Assembly (NCBI GenBank): GCA_024645175.1
Contig: JAHEGB010000004.1
Coordinates: 1-64,000 of the forward strand
Source: Microbacteriaceae bacterium
GTDB taxonomy: Bacteria > Actinomycetota > Actinomycetes > Actinomycetales > Microbacteriaceae
DNA length: 64,000 nucleotides
Direction: 5' to 3'
Part shown: piece by piece, positions 1 to 9,438 of the stretch
Layout: every line of letters starts with the position of its first letter
Position numbering within the stretch: position 1 is the stretch's first letter
The notes under the pieces: model-generated
What the model saw: the letters and a program-made list of their open reading frames with translations, nothing else
Databases searched by the model: none
Told to the model about the DNA's origin: nothing
Program-made: the position numbers and the translations under genes

Positions 1-832
1 TCACGACCGATTCAAGCTCGAGCACATCGATGTGCTTGGTGGTGAGTCCACCGCGAAGCACGTTGTCTGATGCCGCCATGACCTCGACGCCAAGACCAGA
101 GAGGTAGGCATGGATGTTCTGCGCTGGCAAGAACAGCGCCTCGCCAGGCTGCAGGTGAACGTGGTGCATCATCATCGCGATGAAGACTCCTGGGTCACCC
201 GGGTAGAGCTCGTTAAGTCGATGACACAACTCGAAGCGGCCGTCGAAACTTGCGAGGGCTGCGAGCGCGACAGAGAGAACTCCGAATTGCGCGCGCGAGT
301 GCAGCAGATGTGAGACTAATGGCTTGAGTGAACCGTCGAGCAGCTTCGCCCATTCGGCCGCTGCTTCTTTCAAGTCTTCTGTTGCCGGGTAGCTCTGAAT
401 GTCTTCGAGCAGTTCGCGAACGTAATCGACAGAGCGAAAACCGCAGAGAGCTTCGAACTCTGAGAGCGCCACGATCATCTCTGGCTTGTGACCGGCATCC
501 TTGTAATTTCTGTGCGCCGCCGAAAGCGGAATGCCCGCACGATTCTCACGCTCGAAACCAGCTGCCGCCTGCTCGAGGTTCGGGTGTGCCTGAATCGAAA
601 GCGGTGAGTCTGCAGCCAAAATCTTTAGCAAGAAGCTCAGCGGTCTTTGGCCGCGCAGTTCGAGCAGGCTCTTGGTCGAATCTTCTAGATCGCTCGCCAT
701 CGAAGACTCGTGCGTGCCAAACCAGATTTCGGCCATCGGCTGGCCCGTGGCGTGAATGCCCAAATAATCAGAGATGAGGGTGCGCGAACCCCAGGCATAA
801 GGCATGGCCTGGTTGGTGATTTTGCGAATCAA
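1..832 (-). CDS. manA: mannose-6-phosphate isomerase, class I (3' end beyond window)
   Basis: Minus-strand translation reads (TTG)IRKITNQAMPYAWGSRTLISDYLG...AEIWFGTHESS...LSIQAHPN...; typical ManA motifs. Not in the ORF track because it runs off the left edge. TTG start is inferred. Confidence 0.9.
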   Translation of the reverse strand, partial: MIRKITNQAMPYAWGSRTLISDYLGIHATGQPMAEIWFGTHESSMASDLEDSTKSLLELRGQRPLSFLLKILAADSPLSIQAHPNLEQAAAGFERENRAGIPLSAAHRNYKDAGHKPEMIVALSEFEALCGFRSVDYVRELLEDIQSYPATEDLKEAAAEWAKLLDGSLKPLVSHLLHSRAQFGVLSVALAALASFDGRFELCHRLNELYPGDPGVFIAMMMHHVHLQPGEALFLPAQNIHAYLSGLGVEVMAASDNVLRGGLTTKHIDVLELESVV

Positions 833-913
833 ATCGTTACGCCCTTTTTCTCGTTGCCTTAAGGCTACTGAATAGACTGATTTAGCCCTAGTTCGGGCCG
901 ACAGGGAAATCTA

Positions 914-2299
914 ATGAATGCGCTGACGCAACCAATCCGGGTGATTTTGAACACCCGAGAACCTGGCTTTCGCGCTCGCAACTGGCTAGCCCACATCGCC
1001 CTCTTTGTGCTCGCGGCCGGCGACTCGCTTCGCTACTCAATCGGCTGGTGGGGCTGGGGCGTGGTTTTAGTTGGGCTGCTCGGCTTCACGATTTACTTCT
1101 TTATTCGAGAAGAACCGAAGCGAATAATCAAACAGATTCCGTGGCCACTCGCGTTCTTGCTTTTGCTCATGCCAGTCAGCGTGATCTATTCGAACTACCA
1201 AATGTTCACCGCAATCGCGGCTTTCGCCCAGTGGGCAACGACACTGTTTGCCCTATTTCTCGCAGTGACCTTCAGCTGGCGTCATCTACTTCGCATCTTC
1301 GGCAATGTGCTCAGAGTCATTCTCGGCGCATCGCTGGTTTTTGAATTCATCGCCGCGGCAATTGTTCGCGGGCCGATTGCGCCGATTTTCAAAAACTACG
1401 AGGGCGACACTCCCCCTGCCTCTGCTTTTTATTGGACCCGCGGTCACCTCTTTGACGGCGAGCGCATTCAGGGAATCGTTGGCAACTCGAACCTGCTTGC
1501 CTATCTCGCGCTGCTCGGCATCACAGTTTTCGCAATTGAGTTTGTTGTCTCGTCAACACCCAAGTGGCTAACGGCAACCAGTTTTGTGACAGCCATTGGC
1601 ATGCTCTGGCTCTCGAAGTCTGCAGGTGTCGGTTTCGCAGCAATCGCGGTTGGCGTTGCCGCAATTGTCGCGCTGATCGTCGAGGGCAAAGACCGCGACC
1701 TTCGCCACAGAATCTATCGCTGGGTTTGGGCCGGCGCTGGTTTGGTCGCATCAGTGGTTTTGCTATTCAGAGCAGATGTCTTTGCGTTCTTTGGCAAGAC
1801 CCCAGACATGACCGGCCGCAGTCAAATCTGGAAGTCAGTTCTCGGGCTCATTGCTGATCGTCCAATTCAGGGATGGGGCTGGATCTCATACTGGATGCCC
1901 GGTGTCGAGCCGTTCGAAGGGCTTGTTGTGATTGGCAAGGTGCCTTACTACCAAGCCCACAACGCATACCTAGACATGTGGCTGCAGCTCGGCATCATCG
2001 GCCTGCTGGCCCTGCTTGCCTTGATTGTGCTGAGTTTCGTCAAGCTGTGGCGCTTGGCAGTTCGTCACACGAACCCGCTCTACCTGTGGCCGATGCTGAT
2101 GTTTATCGGCTTGCTCGCACAAAATCTGACCGAGAGCAGAATGCTTCTCGAAATCGGTTGGGTGCTTTTGGTGTTGCTATCGGTGAAGGCCTATGACCCA
2201 GAAGAGTTGCTAGAGCCTCGCGGCAAGACGCCTAAAAGAGTTCGTTTGCTCGGTCTAGGTCTTCGGCGAAATCAATCTCGACAGCATAAAGATCGCTGA
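914..2299 (+). CDS. O-antigen ligase / polysaccharide polymerase-like multi-TM protein (Wzy/WaaL family)
   Basis: About 10 hydrophobic segments; C-terminal loop with TGRSQIWKSVLGLIADRPIQGWGW...AHNAYLDMWLQLGIIG typical of the family; located in a glycopolymer locus. Confidence 0.85.
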   Translation: MNALTQPIRVILNTREPGFRARNWLAHIALFVLAAGDSLRYSIGWWGWGVVLVGLLGFTIYFFIREEPKRIIKQIPWPLAFLLLLMPVSVIYSNYQMFTAIAAFAQWATTLFALFLAVTFSWRHLLRIFGNVLRVILGASLVFEFIAAAIVRGPIAPIFKNYEGDTPPASAFYWTRGHLFDGERIQGIVGNSNLLAYLALLGITVFAIEFVVSSTPKWLTATSFVTAIGMLWLSKSAGVGFAAIAVGVAAIVALIVEGKDRDLRHRIYRWVWAGAGLVASVVLLFRADVFAFFGKTPDMTGRSQIWKSVLGLIADRPIQGWGWISYWMPGVEPFEGLVVIGKVPYYQAHNAYLDMWLQLGIIGLLALLALIVLSFVKLWRLAVRHTNPLYLWPMLMFIGLLAQNLTESRMLLEIGWVLLVLLSVKAYDPEELLEPRGKTPKRVRLLGLGLRRNQSRQHKDR

Positions 2300-2924
2300 T
2301 GTCGATGGCCTTGAAACGAAGGCCGTCTGAATCGATTGCGAGTTCGATGCCGCGCTCAAAGTAATCCTGGTCGTCGACTTCTTCAAGGCGCTTGATCAGC
2401 GCAGCCTTATCTTGACCGGCAACATAGTTGATCCCGACTGCCTCACCGAGACCGCCAACAACCTGCTTTGAAAGCTCACGGATGAACCCGGTGTCATCGA
2501 GCGTGTATTTAACTTCTTCATCGCTGACCTTCGACTGGTTCACAACGACGAATGACTGGTTGGCATCGATTTGCTCGGTGACTCGAACCAAAACCTGCGG
2601 GTCGAAAACAACGTCACCGTTTAGCCAGAGCACTCCGCCGTCGCCAGAGGCGCGAAGAGCCTTGAGCAAACTCTTAGAAGTGTTGGTCTGATCGAAGAAC
2701 TCGTTGTAAACAAAAGTTGCTTCAGGAAATCTCTCAATGATTGCCTCGAGTTTGAAACCGACGACAATCATGACGCGATAGCTTTCGCCAAAAGCGGTCT
2801 TGAGGTTGTCGATTTGCTGCTTCATGATCGAACGACCATCGCGAAGCTCGGTGAGTGGCTTAGGCAGTGGTCTCGCTAAACGAGTTCCCATGCCGGCAGC
2901 AAGAATGACGACCTGTTTTGACAT
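2232..2924 (-). CDS. NTP-transferase domain protein (sugar/alcohol-phosphate nucleotidyltransferase, LicC-like)
   Basis: N-terminal VVILAAGMGTRLARPLPKPL nucleotidyltransferase signature; LNGDVVFD; 230 aa. Confidence 0.85.
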   Translation of the reverse strand: MSKQVVILAAGMGTRLARPLPKPLTELRDGRSIMKQQIDNLKTAFGESYRVMIVVGFKLEAIIERFPEATFVYNEFFDQTNTSKSLLKALRASGDGGVLWLNGDVVFDPQVLVRVTEQIDANQSFVVVNQSKVSDEEVKYTLDDTGFIRELSKQVVGGLGEAVGINYVAGQDKAALIKRLEEVDDQDYFERGIELAIDSDGLRFKAIDISDLYAVEIDFAEDLDRANELF

Positions 2925-2933
2925 GCGTCAAGT

Positions 2934-5555
2934 CTATGGAATGAGAAGTTTTTGGCCGATTCTTATGGTGTCTGAGGTCAGATTGTTCGCCGTCTTGATT
3001 GCAGCAACAGTTTTCTTGAACCTGGCGGCAATGCTGTTCAGGGTGTCGCCAGAGACAACCGTGTAATAGAAGGCAGTTGCGGTCGGTGTTGCCGTTGGCT
3101 TCGGCGTAGCCGTGGTGGTTGGCTTAGGCGTTGCCGTTGGAGTCGGAGTCGAGGTCTTAGTCACTGTCGGGGTCGGGGTTGGCGTCTTAGTCACCGTCGG
3201 TGTTGGTGTTGGTGTTACTTCGACGAGTGTCGCCGGAGCCACGGTGCCAATCGGCAGCTTGCTCGCAAAATAGGCGTCTACCGCGACGGCTGGCAGCATG
3301 CCGGCCCGCAAGGTCTCATACTTGGCGGCTGTCGCGATTGGCCGACGCTTGCCCTTTTGAATCAACCAGTAGGTCTTGTCTGGTGTGCGAATGAATCGGC
3401 CGAGTTCGGTTGGCGACACTACGAGCTTCGAGCAGTTGATTTCACTAAGCGCCAAGGTTCCACCGGCGTAGTGCGTGGCAGCGGCCGCGTCAATCTTGAA
3501 GTATTTTCCGCCGATGGCCACATAGTTCTGTGTGCCACAGAGAGCTTTCATGCCGGTCAACTTGGCATTCTGTTTGTAGCCAGCGAGGTCTGCGCTTGAG
3601 GTGGCTCGAGCCTTTGACAGGCCAAACTGCGTGGCCTGGTTTGTGTTCTCGACAAGGGCCATGGTGTCGAGGCCGGTGATCCAGTAGGTCAATCCCGACT
3701 TGGTCGACTTTGCAACGGTGTTCGGCGCAATCACCGGCGCAGCTGTTTTGATCATGGCTCCGGCAGAAGCGCTTAGTTCAACGACGGTTGCGTTGGTCAT
3801 GCCGGCGCTGAGCACAGCACGATCTGCACTTGAGAGAGTTGGTCGCTTCACTAACTTGGCGGCGTAATAAATGGCTTTGTCGCCAACCACGCGCACGAAT
3901 GCCGGAGCGGTTATCGAGGTTGCTACCGAAGGAATCGCGTCGAGGAATGCGTCAGAAACGGTCGGCGCGTTTTCGACAAATTCGGTTCCGTTGATGATTG
4001 GTCGCTTGCCCTCTGCAGTAAGCAGATAGTGCAGCTCACGCTCGTCTTGAACAATTGAGCGAACCGTGATGCCACTGTTTACATCTTTCAAACCGTCTGC
4101 ACTCATGGTTCCGGTTGACGCCGCAAACCACTTGGCAAAGTTCACATCAGCAGAGGTTTTCGGGTCAATTTCGAAATACTGCCCTCCAACATAAACACCC
4201 TTGTTGCCAGTGGTCGAGTTAGTGAACAACGCTTTGTTCGAAATAATCGGCTTGCCCCAAGGCAGATAGTTGAAGCCGGTGATTCGAGTGGTCGCAAGTG
4301 TCGGCAGCGAAATGCCCGCCTCGGTCACAGAATAAGCGTCAAGAATCTGACGCTTGGTAGCGCCGCTAATCAGATACTTGGTGTCGTCATCTGCGCCAAC
4401 ATACTCGCTCATCGCACCGCCATCGACAAGAGCAGAAAGCTGCGATGCCGTCAGTTGAATTGCGGAGGCACAGTCGAGGCCAAAGACTGCAGCCTGGCTG
4501 CAACTAGTCATGGTGAATTTCTTGCCAGCGTCGAAGAACCAGTATTGACCGGTTGCCGATTTGATCAGGCGAGTCACAATGGTCGGCGATGTCGTGAAGG
4601 TATCTAGGTACTCTTTCGAGATCGTTCCGAGCGGGCCAAGCGGCTTGAGCGCCTCGATCATGGCCGGGTCGTTGATTAGGTACTTGTTGTTATCAACAAT
4701 CAGATAGGTGTCTGAGTCGGCGCTCTTGAGCAAGAAGCCACCGCCAATTGGGCTGCCGAACCAGTCGCTATAGAAACGCCAGAAGTTGCGATTGCCATAG
4801 GCACTGCACGAGTCGCCGCTGCCATAGAGGTTGCGAAGAGCTGCAGCATTCGGCGTATAAGGCGTGTAGTAATAGAGCGCCGCCGTCGCGAGACTCTTGA
4901 TTGTCACCGGCTTTGTGCCACAGCTTGCATTCGGGTGATAGCGAATGTTCGAGGTCTTGCCGACCTTAAGTGTCGTGAATGAACCGCGAGGGTCGTTGTA
5001 CCACTGAAGCTGACCGGCTCCTTTGTAAAGCTGATTGAAAAGTCCAGACCAGACTTTTCCGCAGATACCTGGGTCGCTGTCTGGGCAACCGTAGCCGAGC
5101 GCGGCGCGATACATATATGCCGTCGGGTTAGTTGCCTGAACCAATCCCTGTTCTTTTTGCAACACAACGAGCAAAACTCTCGGATTGATTCCACAAGCTC
5201 TTGCGATGTCATAAATGACCTGTGAAGCTTTGACGTTTGGCTTTGCCGGCATCGACTGGCACTTGCCGTCTTCGCCAACTTTTTCGAGTTCGTCTGTCAC
5301 ATAATCGCGAAGACAGGTTGGGCCACCATCATTTGCCTTGCAAACCGGAACCTTGCTCTCGAGAAATCTTTGAATGTCGGCAACGGTCATGGTGCCGAAG
5401 TCATAGAAGACGCTGTCGCTAATGATCAGGCCCGGGTCGAAACGCGATGCGTCTGCAGCCGTTGCCTCGTTCTTTGAATCGATCGCAGAAATGCCAACAA
5501 GCACTAGCAACACTGCGGTTGCTAGCGCGAGAAAGCGATTTATGCGTGATGACAT
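2934..5555 (-). CDS. secreted wall-associated protein: signal peptide, putative lysozyme-like N-terminal domain, repeat region, Pro/Thr linker, C-terminal LysM
   Basis: Signal sequence MSSRINRFLALATAVLLVLVGISA; C-terminus YTVVSGDTLNSIAARFKKTVAAIKTANNLTSDTIRIGQKLLIP is LysM; PTPTPTVTKT linker. Confidence 0.85.
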   Translation of the reverse strand: MSSRINRFLALATAVLLVLVGISAIDSKNEATAADASRFDPGLIISDSVFYDFGTMTVADIQRFLESKVPVCKANDGGPTCLRDYVTDELEKVGEDGKCQSMPAKPNVKASQVIYDIARACGINPRVLLVVLQKEQGLVQATNPTAYMYRAALGYGCPDSDPGICGKVWSGLFNQLYKGAGQLQWYNDPRGSFTTLKVGKTSNIRYHPNASCGTKPVTIKSLATAALYYYTPYTPNAAALRNLYGSGDSCSAYGNRNFWRFYSDWFGSPIGGGFLLKSADSDTYLIVDNNKYLINDPAMIEALKPLGPLGTISKEYLDTFTTSPTIVTRLIKSATGQYWFFDAGKKFTMTSCSQAAVFGLDCASAIQLTASQLSALVDGGAMSEYVGADDDTKYLISGATKRQILDAYSVTEAGISLPTLATTRITGFNYLPWGKPIISNKALFTNSTTGNKGVYVGGQYFEIDPKTSADVNFAKWFAASTGTMSADGLKDVNSGITVRSIVQDERELHYLLTAEGKRPIINGTEFVENAPTVSDAFLDAIPSVATSITAPAFVRVVGDKAIYYAAKLVKRPTLSSADRAVLSAGMTNATVVELSASAGAMIKTAAPVIAPNTVAKSTKSGLTYWITGLDTMALVENTNQATQFGLSKARATSSADLAGYKQNAKLTGMKALCGTQNYVAIGGKYFKIDAAAATHYAGGTLALSEINCSKLVVSPTELGRFIRTPDKTYWLIQKGKRRPIATAAKYETLRAGMLPAVAVDAYFASKLPIGTVAPATLVEVTPTPTPTVTKTPTPTPTVTKTSTPTPTATPKPTTTATPKPTATPTATAFYYTVVSGDTLNSIAARFKKTVAAIKTANNLTSDTIRIGQKLLIP
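3075..3230 (-). repeat. low-complexity Pro/Thr linker-coding repeats (PTPTPTVTKT / ATPKPT)
   Basis: Tandem GTCGGTGTTGGTGTTGGTGTT-type codons visible on the + strand; translation PTPTPTVTKTPTPTPTVTKTSTPTPTATPKPTTTATPKPTATPT. Confidence 0.85.
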
Positions 5556-5558
5556 CTG

Positions 5559-6032
5559 TTACGGAATAACCACAGACTGACCCGCAGAGACTCCGGCACG
5601 CTCTGCCGAGTCATAGCTGACCGTCACGAGCGCTGTTCCCTTTGGCAATCCGGTGAGCGAAAGCTCCATCGGAAAGCACTGGGTGCTTGTGACGTTTGCT
5701 TCTGCTTTTACGGTGAGCTTCTTGGTCTGGGTTCCGGCCTGAACGGTGAGGGTGCACTGGCCGCCATCCTCGTTGAAGTTTGTGACCTGGGCAACAACGC
5801 TCAAGTAACCGCTGGTTGCATCAACCGAAGCCTGGTCAATCTGCACGGTCGCCGGCTGCTTGGTCGAGGCGCTTGCGCTCGGGGTCTCAGACGCGCTTGC
5901 AGACTCGCTTGGCTCGGCGCTCTGGCTTGTGCTCGGGTTCTGCGTCGTTCCCCAGTTCGGGTAGAGCAGCGCGCAGCCAGAGAGGCTTAGGGTGAGGGCT
6001 GAAAAGGCGATAATTGCCGCGATTTTCTTCAT
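5559..6032 (-). CDS. small lipoprotein with Ser-rich linker
   Basis: MKKIAAIIAFSALTLSLSGCALL lipobox; GGAGG Shine-Dalgarno upstream. Confidence 0.75.
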   Translation of the reverse strand: MKKIAAIIAFSALTLSLSGCALLYPNWGTTQNPSTSQSAEPSESASASETPSASASTKQPATVQIDQASVDATSGYLSVVAQVTNFNEDGGQCTLTVQAGTQTKKLTVKAEANVTSTQCFPMELSLTGLPKGTALVTVSYDSAERAGVSAGQSVVIP

Positions 6033-6113
6033 TTTTGGCCTCCAGTTAGGTGTCTTAAGCCTAACTTTGGCACCTCTAAAGCCGGCCGATTTGAGGCTGT
6101 GAGGTTTCTGCGA

Positions 6114-7238
6114 CTATGACTGCAGTTGTTTGATGGTTTGGTCGCGATTTCCATGGATAGCCGCCCAGACCGCAGCGCGATGCTTGCCCGTCGCGTTTGC
6201 CCAAACCGACTCGTCTGCCGAAGCCAAGATCTTAGAAACGCGAGTTTTGAATTCGGCGAAGAACTCTTCGTCGGTCTCTGCGATTGCAGGGGCGAATAGC
6301 TGAAGGTCCATTGAGATGACTCGGGCTTGATAGCTGTCGATCACGTGCTTCTCGATTAAACCCTTGCGATTGGCAAGGTCAAGCAGTTTGCTGATTTGCT
6401 CAATTGAAAGCAGGCGATCTTGAAGCGACTTTAGTTCGCGAGTGCGCTTCGAAAGCGATTCGCCCTCTGCTCTGACTCGCCAGAAGTAGCTCTTGGTCTT
6501 GAGCACGTCAAACTTCTTTGCAGCCAAATAAGCGGTGCAGACCAAGGTCATGTCTTCGTAGGCAACCCCAACCGGAAACACCAGTTTGTGCTCTTGCCAA
6601 AAGTTGAAGTCATAAAGCTTGTTCCAACTTGTTGCATCGCCTAAGAATTCTGGGTGCGAGTTCAGATCGGTTCGCTCAAGGTTTGACCTAAAGAATTTTG
6701 CGGTAGAGGTGCGGTCGAAATAGCGAACACCATAGAAGCAAACCGCCTTGCCAACGACCAACTTGCTTTCTGTCTTTTGCGCCTGCGCGACATATCGAGC
6801 GATTGCACCGGCAGGCAAAAGATCGTCGCTGTCGAGAAACATCAGGTAGTCGGTTTCGGTGATTGCTTTGACACCGCTGTTTCGCGCAGCGCCCAAGCCC
6901 TGGTTGTGCTGCGTCACAATTCGCAGGTTCGAGGTTGCCGATGCAAACTGCTGCAAGATTTCGGCAGAGCGATCGGTTGCGCCATCGTTGACCGCAATGA
7001 TTTCAAAGTTCGAGTAACTCTGTGAACGAACGCTGCGCAGGCAGTCGGCCAAGTATTGCTCGACGTTATAAACCGGAACCACGACCGTAACCTTTGGTGC
7101 GGTTTCGTCGTGCTTGCGAGTCTTGAAAAGCACCCACCAAATCAGGCGCATCACTAGGTAATAGGCCGACGGCACTAAGCCAGAACCCAGAATCTTGCGA
7201 AGTTTCGCCATCATTCTTGCCACCGTGCCTAGCCCCAA
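6114..7238 (-). CDS. glycosyltransferase family 2
   Basis: VTVVVPVYNVEQYLADCLRSVRSQSYSNFEIIAVNDGATDRS...LDSDDLL. Confidence 0.92.
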   Translation of the reverse strand: MGLGTVARMMAKLRKILGSGLVPSAYYLVMRLIWWVLFKTRKHDETAPKVTVVVPVYNVEQYLADCLRSVRSQSYSNFEIIAVNDGATDRSAEILQQFASATSNLRIVTQHNQGLGAARNSGVKAITETDYLMFLDSDDLLPAGAIARYVAQAQKTESKLVVGKAVCFYGVRYFDRTSTAKFFRSNLERTDLNSHPEFLGDATSWNKLYDFNFWQEHKLVFPVGVAYEDMTLVCTAYLAAKKFDVLKTKSYFWRVRAEGESLSKRTRELKSLQDRLLSIEQISKLLDLANRKGLIEKHVIDSYQARVISMDLQLFAPAIAETDEEFFAEFKTRVSKILASADESVWANATGKHRAAVWAAIHGNRDQTIKQLQS

Positions 7239-8410
7239 ACCCTAGCAACCACGCGCTTTGCAGAGCCGCCGTCTTCGAGCGAGTTGAACTGCTTTTGCCA
7301 TTCGCGATAGCGCTTTTCATATAGCTTGCTGACCTGCTCGATGCGACCTAGAGCCTGAAGAACTTCATCGTCAGAGGTGAGAATTGGGCCAGGCGAGGTG
7401 TTCTCAAAGTCAAAGTAGAAGCCGCGTTCGGCTCGGTAGCGTTCGAGGTCTGGCGCTAAGAACAAAATCGGTTTTCCGGTTACGGTGTAGTCGAACATCA
7501 CCGAAGAGAAGTCTGTGATCATGACGTCTGCAGCCAAATAGAGTTCGGTGACATCTGGATACATGGTCACATCAATTGCTCTGCCTGCTACGCCATCTTT
7601 GTGCGCGGCGTGGGTGTTTGTGTGACCGCGATAAATCATTTGAAAACCTTCGGGCAATTCGATGTTTTCATCCATGAAATTTACTGATTGCCAGTTGCCC
7701 GTTGCGCTGCGGTTATAGTCGCGCCAGGTTGGTGCATACATGACGATGATTGTGCTCGGGTCGGCAACGCCAATCTTTTCGCGAATCGCCTGTCGCTCGG
7801 TTGAAGTTGTTTTGGTCAGGCGGTCGTTGCGGGGGTACCCAGTTTCGATAATTTCGCCGCGGTAGTTGAATGCTCCCGGAAAAATCTCGGTGCAGAATGC
7901 CGAAGGCGAAATTAGGTAATCCCAGAAACCCGCCTCGCGATCCATGGTGTCGAGATAACTCTTAGTGAGGTGATTGTTCTCGATGTCGCGACCGAGGCGT
8001 TTGAGCGGAGTTCCGTGCCAGGTTTGCAAATAGACCTGGCCCTTAACCTTGCGAAAGTACCAAGGAAAATTCGTGTTGTTCACCAAATACTTCGAGGTCG
8101 CGATTGCCTGCAGCCACTCGCGCGATCCGTGACGAACTCCCCTAGCGCCCTCAGGTGCAGAAGTGTTTGGTCCGATGGTCCAGATCATTTCGAGCTCTGG
8201 GTGCGAGACACGCAGCTCTTTGAAAATGTCTAGCGAACTGTCGCCGATGACCTTGCCCTGAAAACTTTCGAAGAGCACGGCCTCGCGAAGCTTGGTAACC
8301 GACTGAGGGCGATACTGAAGTTTGCGCAACCAGTCGGCACGACGGCGACGCAAGGCACCGAGCACTCGAGTCGGCGAATAGGTCTTGAGCAGGCGTTTGA
8401 TTTCAGACAT
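7229..8410 (-). CDS. CDP-glycerol glycerophosphotransferase family protein (TagB/TagF-like)
   Basis: YLQTWHGTPLKRLGRDIENN...YAPTWRDY...MITDFSSVMFDY...PILFLAPDLERYRAERGFYFDF are hallmark motifs. Confidence 0.93.
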   Translation of the reverse strand: MSEIKRLLKTYSPTRVLGALRRRRADWLRKLQYRPQSVTKLREAVLFESFQGKVIGDSSLDIFKELRVSHPELEMIWTIGPNTSAPEGARGVRHGSREWLQAIATSKYLVNNTNFPWYFRKVKGQVYLQTWHGTPLKRLGRDIENNHLTKSYLDTMDREAGFWDYLISPSAFCTEIFPGAFNYRGEIIETGYPRNDRLTKTTSTERQAIREKIGVADPSTIIVMYAPTWRDYNRSATGNWQSVNFMDENIELPEGFQMIYRGHTNTHAAHKDGVAGRAIDVTMYPDVTELYLAADVMITDFSSVMFDYTVTGKPILFLAPDLERYRAERGFYFDFENTSPGPILTSDDEVLQALGRIEQVSKLYEKRYREWQKQFNSLEDGGSAKRVVARVWG

Positions 8411-8412
8411 GA

Positions 8413-9438
8413 CTAACTTCTGACTCGAGACTTATCGATGGTGCCGGTCGCCCCGCGAATGAAGCCACGGATGAACCCCCAGCCCCAGCTCAGGTGCATT
8501 GTGGCAAGGGCGATTACTAGCGCCGCTCGCGACTTGAGACTAAGGCCCGCCGCCAAGACGGCAACCAAGACGATGCCAAGCAGGTAGGCCGCCGCCGGAA
8601 TCACTCCGATTAGTTGACCAAAGCAAAGCAAGACCAGGCCGGCCAAGATGCCAAGCACCAGAAGTGGTGGCATAAAGTAGCGCTTCGAAGCGCCGCCGAT
8701 GTCTCGTCGGGTCAGGTCGCCGCGCCAAACGCCGGTCGAATAGAACTGCTTCACGAGACGGTCGAAGCGACCGCGTGGCCAATAGGTGACTTTCAGTTCA
8801 GGCGAGAACCAGACCTTGCCGCCGGTGCGTTTGATGCGCTGTGCGAGATCCCAGTCTTCACCACGGATGATTGCCTCGTCATAACCGCCGACTCGTTCGA
8901 GCGCTGACTTTTTGAAGATGCCGAGATATGCGCTCTCGGCCTCGCCGGCTTGCCCACCAACGTGATAGCTGGCACCGCCAATGCCCCAGCGCGATGTGTA
9001 TGCGTATGCAACGGCCTTTTGAAAAGCGCTTCGCCCCTGGGCGTGCATGATGCCGCCAACTTCATCGGCATCTTGCTCGAGAAGAATGCGAATGCCGTCT
9101 TGCAAATAGTTTTCGGCTGGTTCGCTGTGTGCGTCGATGCGCACGATGTAGTCGTGCTTCGCAATCTTGATTGCAGCGTTTAGGCCGACCGTGGTTAGCC
9201 CGCGAGGGTTGTCGAGAAGTTTGATTCGCTTATCTTTTTTGGCAAGCGACTTTGCTATGGAGTTAGTTTCATCGTGCGAAGGCCCGAGAGCCAGAATAAG
9301 TTCGATGTCTGTCGGGTAGCTCTGCGAGAGAATGCTCTGCACAGATGCCTCGAGGTGTGATTCTTCGTTTAGCACCGGCATAATCACGGTGACAGAAGGT
9401 AGAAATTTCTTTGCGCGAACGCCAGCAGTCTTTGCCAT
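8413..9438 (-). CDS. glycosyltransferase family 2 with C-terminal TM segments
   Basis: VTVIMPVLNEESHLEASVQSILSQSYPTDIELILALGPSHDET...GGYDEAIIRGEDWDLAQRIKRTGGKVWF. Confidence 0.92.
   Translation of the reverse strand: MAKTAGVRAKKFLPSVTVIMPVLNEESHLEASVQSILSQSYPTDIELILALGPSHDETNSIAKSLAKKDKRIKLLDNPRGLTTVGLNAAIKIAKHDYIVRIDAHSEPAENYLQDGIRILLEQDADEVGGIMHAQGRSAFQKAVAYAYTSRWGIGGASYHVGGQAGEAESAYLGIFKKSALERVGGYDEAIIRGEDWDLAQRIKRTGGKVWFSPELKVTYWPRGRFDRLVKQFYSTGVWRGDLTRRDIGGASKRYFMPPLLVLGILAGLVLLCFGQLIGVIPAAAYLLGIVLVAVLAAGLSLKSRAALVIALATMHLSWGWGFIRGFIRGATGTIDKSRVRS

Noticed and set aside
110-777. plus-strand ORFs 110..313 and 328..777
   Set aside because: Both are antisense to manA, which reads through on the minus strand.
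3075-3230. periodic repeats considered as CRISPR-like
   Set aside because: Codon-level PTPT linker repeats inside an ORF, with no spacers.
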